NCBI GenBank assembly: GCA_021806355.1
Contig: JAJZXT010000172.1
Span: forward strand, 1-5,693
Length of the DNA stretch: 5,693 bases
Direction: 5' to 3'
DNA from: Thermoplasmata archaeon
GTDB lineage: Archaea > Thermoplasmatota > Thermoplasmata > Thermoplasmatales > Thermoplasmataceae
The notes under the pieces were generated by a model, which searched no databases, was not told where the DNA came from, and saw only the letters and a list, made by a program, of their open reading frames with translations. Shown here piece by piece: positions 1 to 4,842 of the stretch (its first letter is position 1; every line of letters starts with the position of its first letter). Made by a program: the position numbers and the translations under genes.

Positions 1-156
1 GGATCCTCTCATCATCAATTCTATCTCTGAAATTTTGTTTCTTAATATTACGGATTCCTTCAGGAACCAATAACGATAGAGTATATATGCTATTAAGAAT
101 GAAATTATGATTGAAAGCAGTGACGCTACTAAAATTATTGCATCAAAAGATGTCAT
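1..156 (-). CDS. Small membrane protein, N-terminal fragment (runs off left edge)
   Basis: An open frame of 52 codons begins at ATG 156-154 and continues through base 1 with no stop, so only the N-terminus is present. It starts MTSFDAIILVASLLS, with one strongly hydrophobic segment at about residues 6-27, then a basic and aromatic stretch (YRYWFLK, residues 27-33) and an amphipathic, probably helical part with alternating charges (residues 34-50). The charge pattern (few charges before the segment, K/R after it) suggests the N-terminus lies outside and the rest in the cytoplasm. The ATG overlaps the TGA of the upstream aminotransferase in an ATGA, the usual arrangement of translationally coupled genes, which supports both the start and cotranscription. 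A weak AGGGA lies 7-11 bases upstream of the ATG. I do not recognise the family, and the fragment is too short to assign a function. Confidence 0.6.
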   Translation of the reverse strand, partial: MTSFDAIILVASLLSIIISFLIAYILYRYWFLKESVILRNKISEIELMMRGS

Positions 157-1298
157 TGATGTTCCCTGAAGAATTCCCCAATTTTCCTGATGCCTTCCCT
201 TATATCACTTTCAGATGCTGCATATGACAGCCGGAAATGATTTTCTCCCCGGCTTCCAAATACTGATCCGGGAATGAGTGATACGCCCTTCTCATTGAGG
301 ATGCGCATGCAGAGCTCCTTTGAATTCATGTCTATGTTATAATGGGGGAATATGTAAAAAGCACCATCTGGTTCAATAAGATCTATGCCGGAGATTTTAT
401 TGATTTCTTCAATAGCAATAGATCTCCTTTTCTCAAATTCTATTCTCATTTTTTCCGATTCCTCGAAGTGATCAAGGGCAAAAATTGCCGCCTCCTGGGA
501 GATCGATGGCGCACATGTAATGGTCTGCTGCTGGAATGTGTCGGAAGCCGCTATAATTTCAGTAGACGCAACCATATAACCAATCCTCCACCCAGTCATT
601 GCAAAGCTTTTTGAGAATCCCGATAATATTATTGTATATTTCAAGTCCTTATCAACTACCAGTGGGGAAAAAAGTTTTCCCTTATAAATCAAGTCTTCAT
701 ATATCTGATCGCAGATAAAGAAAATGTGATTGTCTTCACAGATGGTGCATAATGAACGTATATCTGACTCTGAAAGCAATTTCCCGGTAGGATTACTCGG
801 ATTTGACAACAGGATCCCTCTGGTCCGTGGGTTAATCATCTGCTTAAGCTTCTCAAAATTGATCGAGTAATCCTCATTTGACGGAAAAGTTACAGGCTTA
901 ACTCCGTAGATTTTACAGATGTCGGGATATGAGAGGTAGTATGGTTCAGGAATCAGGATCTCATCACCCTCATCGCAAATCGACATGATAGCCAGATTTA
1001 TGGAAAATTTTGTGGGCGTAACTATGAGATTCTTTTCACTTATTTCCGAATACCTTGATGAATAATGGGAGGCGATTCGTTTCCTTAAGTCCGGGAACCC
1101 CAATGATGGAGTATAATGCGTATAGCCTTCAGAAGCTTTTCCGAATGCATAATCTATGATACCCTTAGGAGTTGTAAAGTCAGGTTCTCCTATACCGAAA
1201 TTGTAGACCTTGACTCCTTTTGATTTAAGTTCCTGAACTTTATTGCTTAATGAGACCGTCTCTGATCTGGAAACTGCCGATACCCGCCTTGATACCAT
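153..1298 (-). CDS. Class I PLP-dependent aminotransferase (aspartate aminotransferase-like)
   Basis: This is a complete 381-residue fold-type I aminotransferase, normal in length for the aspartate/alanine/aromatic group. It would move an amino group between an amino acid and a 2-oxo acid, using pyridoxal phosphate, in the cytoplasm. Visible motifs in order: GEPDFTTP (residues 37-44, substrate and cofactor entry), YTPSLGFPDLR (62-72), NPSNPTG (166-172, with N169), D197 and Y200 in CDQIYED (PLP ring contacts), SGFSKSFAMTGWRIGY (226-241) with K230 as Schiff-base lysine and R238, and R356 in FRLSYA, the conserved arginine that binds the substrate carboxylate. The phosphate loop reads VTPTK (93-97), one residue shorter than the common VTxGxK form. 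The start ATG at 1298 has no Shine-Dalgarno, and a TATA-like box lies about 25 bp upstream, consistent with a leaderless message. It overlaps the next minus-strand gene by 4 bases. The family is certain; the preferred amino acid (aspartate, alanine or aromatic) cannot be read from the sequence. Confidence 0.95.
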   Translation of the reverse strand: MVSRRVSAVSRSETVSLSNKVQELKSKGVKVYNFGIGEPDFTTPKGIIDYAFGKASEGYTHYTPSLGFPDLRKRIASHYSSRYSEISEKNLIVTPTKFSINLAIMSICDEGDEILIPEPYYLSYPDICKIYGVKPVTFPSNEDYSINFEKLKQMINPRTRGILLSNPSNPTGKLLSESDIRSLCTICEDNHIFFICDQIYEDLIYKGKLFSPLVVDKDLKYTIILSGFSKSFAMTGWRIGYMVASTEIIAASDTFQQQTITCAPSISQEAAIFALDHFEESEKMRIEFEKRRSIAIEEINKISGIDLIEPDGAFYIFPHYNIDMNSKELCMRILNEKGVSLIPGSVFGSRGENHFRLSYAASESDIREGIRKIGEFFREHQ

Positions 1299-1300
1299 GA

Positions 1301-1337
1301 TTCAACAATGACTATTTCATAATTAACCATTGTTCAA
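1301..1337. promoter_or_regulatory. Imperfect dyad straddling the aminotransferase TATA box
   Basis: TTCAACAATG (1301-1310) and CATTGTTCAA (1328-1337) are inverted copies matching at 9 of 10 positions, separated by 17 bp. The octamer CAATGACT also occurs twice in direct orientation (1306-1313 and 1335-1342). The candidate TATA element lies between the arms, so a protein binding both half-sites, about 27 bp apart centre to centre, could block or modulate transcription. The regulator is unknown and the arrangement could be chance in AT-rich DNA. Confidence 0.25.
1318..1330 (-). promoter_or_regulatory. Candidate TATA box for the aminotransferase operon
   Basis: On the minus strand the sequence reads GGTTAATTATG, with TTAATTAT centred about 25 bp before the ATG at 1298. 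This is the spacing expected when archaeal transcription starts at or next to the start codon. No ribosome binding site lies between it and the ATG. A second AT-rich element (GTATAATTAT, 1346-1355) lies about 50 bp upstream and would give a leader of about 27 bases; I prefer the nearer one. Confidence 0.4.
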
Positions 1338-1366
1338 TGACTTCCATAATTATACCTTCAAGAATT

Positions 1367-1385
1367 AGCTATTGAAAAAATAGCT
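1367..1385. promoter_or_regulatory. Perfect 7-bp dyad just upstream of the Nudix gene TATA box
   Basis: AGCTATT (1367-1373) is followed after 5 bases (GAAAA) by its exact inverse AATAGCT (1379-1385). The second arm ends two bases before the TATA-like box of the Nudix-fold gene and covers the place where the TFB recognition element would sit. This fits an operator. It is upstream of the inferred transcription start, so it is more likely a DNA site than an RNA hairpin. Confidence 0.3.
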
Positions 1386-1387
1386 GG

Positions 1388-1396
1388 TTTAAATAA
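1388..1396 (+). promoter_or_regulatory. TATA box for the Nudix-fold gene
   Basis: TTTAAATAA is centred 26 bp before the ATG at 1418, within an otherwise mixed sequence, and no Shine-Dalgarno precedes the ATG. The spacing fits a leaderless archaeal transcript starting at or within a base or two of the start codon. Confidence 0.55.
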
Positions 1397-1417
1397 TAAA
1401 TTCCAATTCTATCTCAA

Positions 1418-1879
1418 ATGGTAAAAACGTGTATAACTGTTAGTGCAGTTTTAATCGAGGGAAATATGGTCGTTCTCGAACACAATCAATTCCTTAAAAG
1501 ATATATGCTCATTGGTGACCACCAGAATGAAGGCGAAACGCCTGAGATGGCATTGAAAAGAATTGTAAAGGAGAAGATAGGCCATGAGATAGAAATAATC
1601 AACTATTCCATTGGGGATGAGAAAATCGATAACAGGGGATTGGATATCAATCCTATAACAGTCCTCGTGGAAAACATAACGTATCCGGACGGGCAGCACC
1701 ATCATCTTGACATGATTTTCCTTGCAAGAATCATCAAGTCTGCAGATGCCAGCATCGGGAAGAATGAAAATATCAGGTGGTCACCGATCAATAGTCTTGT
1801 TAGTGAAGGTGTTGAACCAAAGGTAATCGAAGTTATTGAAAGAGGATCTTCTTTTTTATTTGATAAAAGGGGTTATTGA
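1418..1879 (+). CDS. Nudix-fold protein with degenerate catalytic box
   Basis: A complete 153-residue protein, the usual size of a single-domain Nudix hydrolase (enzymes that cleave nucleoside diphosphates linked to other groups). The N-terminal strand pattern (TCITVSAVLIEGNMVVLE, residues 4-21) and the later HHHLDMIFLAR segment are typical of the fold. The Nudix box lies at residues 34-56 and retains E40, R48, E52 and G55, but the consensus first glycine is D34, the glutamate after R48 is I49, and the last glutamate of the EE pair is K53. In the family the REUXEE glutamates bind the catalytic magnesium ions, so two of the three here are missing. Hydrolysis may be lost or altered, and a nucleotide-sensing or binding role is possible. 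The ATG is placed by the TATA box 26 bp upstream. The gene is transcribed divergently from the aminotransferase and convergently to the two-domain acetyltransferase, with 14 bases between stop codons. Fold assignment is confident; the substrate is unknown. Confidence 0.88.
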   Translation: MVKTCITVSAVLIEGNMVVLEHNQFLKRYMLIGDHQNEGETPEMALKRIVKEKIGHEIEIINYSIGDEKIDNRGLDINPITVLVENITYPDGQHHHLDMIFLARIIKSADASIGKNENIRWSPINSLVSEGVEPKVIEVIERGSSFLFDKRGY

Positions 1880-1883
1880 ACCC
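1862..1883 (-). terminator. Candidate terminator for the two-domain GNAT gene
   Basis: Read on the minus strand, GGGTT-CAAT-AACCC (1883-1870) makes a perfect 5-bp stem with a 4-base loop, followed directly by CCTTTTAT. It begins 10 bases after the acetyltransferase stop codon. It overlaps the last codons and stop of the convergent Nudix gene, so it is partly constrained by that coding sequence. On the plus strand the hairpin is not followed by a T tract. Confidence 0.35.
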
Positions 1884-1893
1884 ACACCCATAT

Positions 1894-2823
1894 TCAGGAC
1901 GGAACCTTGTAATATATGGGAGATTTTTCACTCTCTTTTTCTACGAATCCAATGGCTTTATAAATCCTGTAAGCAAAATTGTTTCTATCAACCCATAGCT
2001 GGCAGCTATCATAACCGTGGGTTTTAAGTGATTTGAGTGAATTTGCAATTATTGAACGAGAAAGTTTCAAGCCCCTGAATTCTTCCAGTATGAAAAGAAA
2101 TAGAAGCAGTGGCATTCTTTCCTTTTCCGTCTTCCCATCTGTAAAAATTATCCCTCCAACATCATCACCATTTTTAGTTATTTTATAAGATGAATCCGTT
2201 ATTATTCTGCCATAAATGCCTCTTGAGATTTCATTCATGAAAGGTTTCATTGCATCTTCCCTTGAAGGCAAAAGAATTCTCTCCGGTATACCTCTGAAAC
2301 TATCAAAGAGGATGCCGGATAAATCAGAAATATTGTTATTCGATATTTCTGTAATTTCGTAACCGCCTAAATCTATTTCAGAATCCGGTAATGATGATTC
2401 TTCAATTATTAATTCCATTCTAATGCGATCCATAATATTGAAGCCATTTTCCTTAAGTATATCGCGAAAATTATTAGGTTCGTTGAAAATGCCATTCATT
2501 ACCAGTGTCTTGTGCAGCCTATCTGCTTCATTGGAAAGCCACTTCAGAAGATTGGTAATCTTTTCATCACCTATTTCCCCAGTTTCAAATCCCAAGGTGG
2601 AATACATCCTGTCGTCACCATTTGTGGGAAGGATAAAAAAAGCATATGCGGATGCTTTCCCATTCGAAAGGATGACTCGTGATGGTATCTTATTTTCCAT
2701 AAGGAGAGGGATCAGTTCATCATATGACTCTGAAATATTTTCTTGAGGATATAACTTCTGTTGCCATTCAATATGGTCCTTCAGTATAGATTGCCAATCC
2801 AGCTTTTTGTTGGTGAGATCCAT
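1894..2823 (-). CDS. Two-domain GNAT-family acetyltransferase
   Basis: A 309-residue protein built from two GNAT-like halves. The C-terminal half (about residues 153-309) carries the recognisable acetyl-CoA fold: the strand LLLFLFILEEF (239-249), a pyrophosphate loop in motif-A position R250-G-L-K-L-S255, helix SRSIIANSLKSL, and motif B with NNFAYRIYKAIGF (281-293), where Y288 is in the usual general-acid position. The N-terminal half ends in a similar NNFRDILKENGF (117-128), indicating an old duplication whose first copy lacks a clear acetyl-CoA loop. The loop in the C-terminal half also departs from the R-x-x-G-x-G/A consensus, with K253 and S255 for the glycines. Such proteins acetylate small amines or protein N-termini or lysines; the target here is unknown. 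The ATG at 2823 sits about 25 bp from a TATA-like element shared with the divergent malic enzyme gene, and no Shine-Dalgarno is present. Confidence 0.85.
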   Translation of the reverse strand: MDLTNKKLDWQSILKDHIEWQQKLYPQENISESYDELIPLLMENKIPSRVILSNGKASAYAFFILPTNGDDRMYSTLGFETGEIGDEKITNLLKWLSNEADRLHKTLVMNGIFNEPNNFRDILKENGFNIMDRIRMELIIEESSLPDSEIDLGGYEITEISNNNISDLSGILFDSFRGIPERILLPSREDAMKPFMNEISRGIYGRIITDSSYKITKNGDDVGGIIFTDGKTEKERMPLLLFLFILEEFRGLKLSRSIIANSLKSLKTHGYDSCQLWVDRNNFAYRIYKAIGFVEKESEKSPIYYKVPS

Positions 2824-2841
2824 ATTAATGCTAAGGCAAAT

Positions 2842-2853
2842 CCTATATTAATT
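2842..2853. promoter_or_regulatory. Shared divergent TATA element (GNAT leftward, malic enzyme rightward)
   Basis: The plus-strand octamer TATATTAA (2844-2851) reads TTAATATA on the minus strand, and both are plausible archaeal TATA boxes. Its centre is about 24.5 bp from the GNAT ATG (2823) and about 26.5 bp from the malic enzyme ATG (2874), so one near-symmetric element sits midway between two divergent starts at leaderless-promoter spacing. No other TATA-like sequence lies in the 50-bp spacer at suitable distance. Whether one or two preinitiation complexes can form at once is unknown. Confidence 0.55.
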
Positions 2854-2873
2854 TGATTCGCATAGAGAAAGAT

Positions 2874-4202
2874 ATGCAAGATGAAGAGAGAACCCAGAAA
2901 TTCAATGACTTATCTGTCAAATATTCTCAATATTACAAAGGTAAGATCATGATCGTTCCAAAGGTACCAATCCGGAAACTCTCTGATTTTTCCTACTGGT
3001 ATACGCCAGGCATCGCTGAGGTATCCAGACGTATAGCGAAGGATGCTGACCTTTCTTTCGATCTGACAGGAAGATGGAATTCAATAGCCATTCTAACAGA
3101 TGGAACAAGAGTTCTTGGAATAGGGAATGTGGGGCCTGAAGCAGCTATGCCTGTAATGGAAGGCAAAGCGATGATCTTTAACTACCTGGGAGGTGTCAAT
3201 GCCACTCCAATACCGATCAGAACAAAAACAAAGGAGGAATTCATAACTGTAGCAAAGGCACTTGAACCTTCATTTGGTGGGTATAATCTGGAGGACATTG
3301 AAAGCCCAAAGTGCTTTTATGTACTTAGGGATTTGCAGAAAGAGTTGAATATACCTGCATGGCATGATGACCAACTGGGAACTGCATGTATAATTCTTGC
3401 CGGAGTTATTAATTCTTTAAGGCTCGCCGGGAAGAAGATTCCAGACTCAAGGGTTGTTTTCATAGGATCCGGCGCTGCAAATATAGCCGCTGCAAACCTG
3501 CTTATAAATGCAGGCTTCAAGGCCGGCAACCTCGTCCTTGTGGACTCTAAGGGCATCCTTGAACCTGAAAGGGATGATATTGACTCACTCATGGTAAACA
3601 ACCCATGGAAATATGACCTTGCGCTCAGCACTAATTCTGAACGCTTAAAGGGAGGGATCCTGGAATCGATGAAAGGTGCTGATATTGTAGTATCGGCAGC
3701 AAGATCTGATCCAAACACGATAAAGCAGGAATGGATAAAGTCAATGAATGATTATCCGGTAATTTTTGCACTTGCAAACCCGGTACCTGAAATCTGGCCT
3801 CATGTTGCAAAGGAGGGTGGAGCAAGGATTGTGGCTACTGGAAGGGGTGACTTCCCAAACCAGATCAATAACAGCTTGGTTTTTCCTGGAGTTTTCAGGG
3901 GAGTCCTGGACTCCAGATCAAAGGGGGTAAATTTTTCAATAATGGTCAAGGCATCTTATGAAATTGCTGATTTTATAGAGAATCCGGATAATGATAATAT
4001 TGTTCCGAAGATGACTGATCTTGAACTTTACCCTCGCGTGGCTTCGGCAGTAGCAAAAGCTACATCGGATGAAGGGCTGGCGAGAAAAACTGGAAGCAAG
4101 CAAAAATTCTATGATACAGCCAAAGAGATTATAGAAGAGAATCGAAGAATATTTCAGAGTATAATGGATAGTAATTTGATAAAAGCATTGCCGGGTGATT
4201 GA
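2874..4202 (+). CDS. Malic enzyme (malate dehydrogenase, oxaloacetate-decarboxylating)
   Basis: This cytoplasmic enzyme converts malate to pyruvate and CO2 while reducing NAD(P)+, linking the C4 acids of the TCA cycle to pyruvate. Numbering from ATG 2874 (442 residues), the malic domain has YTPGIA (43-48) with catalytic Y43, GIGNVGPEAAMPVMEGKA (82-99) with catalytic K98, E140-D141 and HDDQLGTA (164-171), which supply the divalent-metal ligands. The Rossmann domain has GSGAAN (198-203), a DSKG (224-227), ANPVPE (301-306) and ATGRGDFPNQINNS (321-334). The third glycine of the dinucleotide loop is N203, which is unusual. Length matches the short bacterial/archaeal form, without a phosphotransacetylase domain. 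An in-frame TTG at 2853 would extend the protein by 7 residues, but it lies 2 bases from the TATA element; ATG 2874 is at the right distance for a leaderless start. The gene is followed after 3 bases by a GNAT gene. Cofactor preference (NAD or NADP) is not decided by what I can see. Confidence 0.95.
   Translation: MQDEERTQKFNDLSVKYSQYYKGKIMIVPKVPIRKLSDFSYWYTPGIAEVSRRIAKDADLSFDLTGRWNSIAILTDGTRVLGIGNVGPEAAMPVMEGKAMIFNYLGGVNATPIPIRTKTKEEFITVAKALEPSFGGYNLEDIESPKCFYVLRDLQKELNIPAWHDDQLGTACIILAGVINSLRLAGKKIPDSRVVFIGSGAANIAAANLLINAGFKAGNLVLVDSKGILEPERDDIDSLMVNNPWKYDLALSTNSERLKGGILESMKGADIVVSAARSDPNTIKQEWIKSMNDYPVIFALANPVPEIWPHVAKEGGARIVATGRGDFPNQINNSLVFPGVFRGVLDSRSKGVNFSIMVKASYEIADFIENPDNDNIVPKMTDLELYPRVASAVAKATSDEGLARKTGSKQKFYDTAKEIIEENRRIFQSIMDSNLIKALPGD
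4193..4199 (+). promoter_or_regulatory. Shine-Dalgarno GGTGAT for the single-domain GNAT gene
   Basis: GGGTGAT overlaps the last codons of the malic enzyme gene and contains GGTGAT, complementary to the archaeal 16S rRNA 3' end, with 6 bases to the ATG at 4206. This fixes that start against the in-frame ATG at 4224 and shows the second cistron is translated from a shared message. The first genes of the transcription units in this window lack such a site. Confidence 0.7.
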
Positions 4203-4205
4203 AAG

Positions 4206-4712
4206 ATGAAAAATGAAAAGAAAATGAAAATTGAGGTAAGAGATGCAGGCGGAGAAGATTTGAAACAGTTTCTTGGTCTGATAGAGAGAATGAAGAGACT
4301 CAACGGTGAGTTTGATCCCCTTTTCACTATTGATGAAACAAAAAGGGCGGATGCCGAGAATTTTTATGGGAAGTGCATAGAGGACAAAGAAAATTACATA
4401 GTGATAATTGCAGAGTTTAACAAGAATATTGTAGGTATCCTAAAGGCAGAAATCCGGAGGAGGGTTTATTATAATCCAGATAAGGAAGCAAGGATAATTG
4501 ATCTCTATATCATGCCGGAATATAGAAGAAAAAAAGTTGGTGGTGTGCTCCTTGACTATTTCTATCTGAAACTGGAGAAATTGGGCATTGAAATTGTTAC
4601 AGCAGAGTTTCCTGCTTTGAATCTGATCGCCCTTAATTTCTATAAAAAAATTGGCTATAGGAATGTATCATCAGTCATGGGTACCTCGATCAGTTTACAA
4701 AGAAAAAAATAG
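4206..4712 (+). CDS. Single-domain GNAT-family N-acetyltransferase
   Basis: A complete 168-residue acetyltransferase of normal GNAT length. After a lysine-rich start comes strand 1 (KIEVRDAG, residues 8-15) and the helical acceptor region, then strands YIVIIAEFNKNIVGILKAEI (64-83), the motif-A strand IIDLYIMPEY (97-106) and the acetyl-CoA pyrophosphate loop R107-R-K-K-V-G112, where K110 replaces the first consensus glycine. Motif B is LNFYKKIGY (143-151), with Y146 in the usual general-acid position. It would transfer acetyl from acetyl-CoA to an amine; the acceptor (small molecule, protein N-terminus or lysine side chain) is not apparent. It is cotranscribed with the malic enzyme, 3 bases after its stop, from the shared upstream promoter, and a hairpin 17 bases past its stop probably marks the transcript end. 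The basic N-terminus and C-terminus (LQRKK) are not unusual for the family. Confidence 0.88.
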   Translation: MKNEKKMKIEVRDAGGEDLKQFLGLIERMKRLNGEFDPLFTIDETKRADAENFYGKCIEDKENYIVIIAEFNKNIVGILKAEIRRRVYYNPDKEARIIDLYIMPEYRRKKVGGVLLDYFYLKLEKLGIEIVTAEFPALNLIALNFYKKIGYRNVSSVMGTSISLQRKK

Positions 4713-4818
4713 AAGTTTCAATTCTTACTGAAGTCACTATCATTTTGTGGTGACTTCAACCCTCCCGTCAGCAGATAGATGATTGTTACGTTCCCTTGTT
4801 CACTAAATTGAGTTTTTT
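4703..4818. terminator. Convergent intergenic hairpin with T tracts on both strands
   Basis: TGAAGTCAC (4729-4737) and GTGACTTCA (4750-4758) form a perfect 9-bp inverted repeat around a 12-base loop; the stem could grow to 12 pairs with T-G wobbles. It lies in the 130-bp gap between the plus-strand GNAT gene and the minus-strand exported-protein gene. A run of seven A on the plus strand (4703-4709), inside the last codons of the GNAT gene, gives a T7 tract for leftward transcripts. A T6 tract (4813-4818) can serve rightward ones. Archaeal termination depends mainly on T tracts, so the hairpin may instead protect mRNA 3' ends. The rest of the gap holds no gene I can support. Confidence 0.45.
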
Positions 4819-4842
4819 AGATTTACCCAGAGAAAACGGAAA

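Noticed and set aside
1..6. The window begins exactly with GGATCC, a BamHI site
   Set aside because: This probably reflects a cloning or assembly boundary rather than biology. The same hexamer also occurs at 812, 3465 and 3655, so the insert would be from a partial digest.
342..614. Plus-strand open frame of 90 codons opposite the aminotransferase
   Set aside because: The aminotransferase motifs on the minus strand across this stretch are unmistakable, so the plus frame is a shadow.
1852..1857. T6 tract as a terminator of the Nudix gene
   Set aside because: It lies inside the coding sequence, about 20 bases before the stop, so termination there would truncate the message.
2423..2746. Plus-strand open frame of 107 codons opposite the two-domain GNAT gene
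   Set aside because: It is antisense to a better supported gene; its composition is that expected from the opposite strand and it shows no domain.
2853..2873. TTG at 2853 as the malic enzyme start, adding 7 residues
   Set aside because: It lies 2 bases past the TATA-like element and would be upstream of the expected transcription start. ATG 2874 has correct leaderless spacing, and the extra residues show no family similarity.
1333..2911. The 11-mer TTCAATGACTT occurs at 1333-1343 and again at 2901-2911
   Set aside because: A few repeated 11-mers are expected by chance in a window of this size, and the second copy is inside coding sequence.
3317..3718. Minus-strand open frame of 133 codons within the malic enzyme gene
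   Set aside because: It is fully antisense to a strongly conserved enzyme, has no recognisable motifs and no promoter or ribosome binding site.
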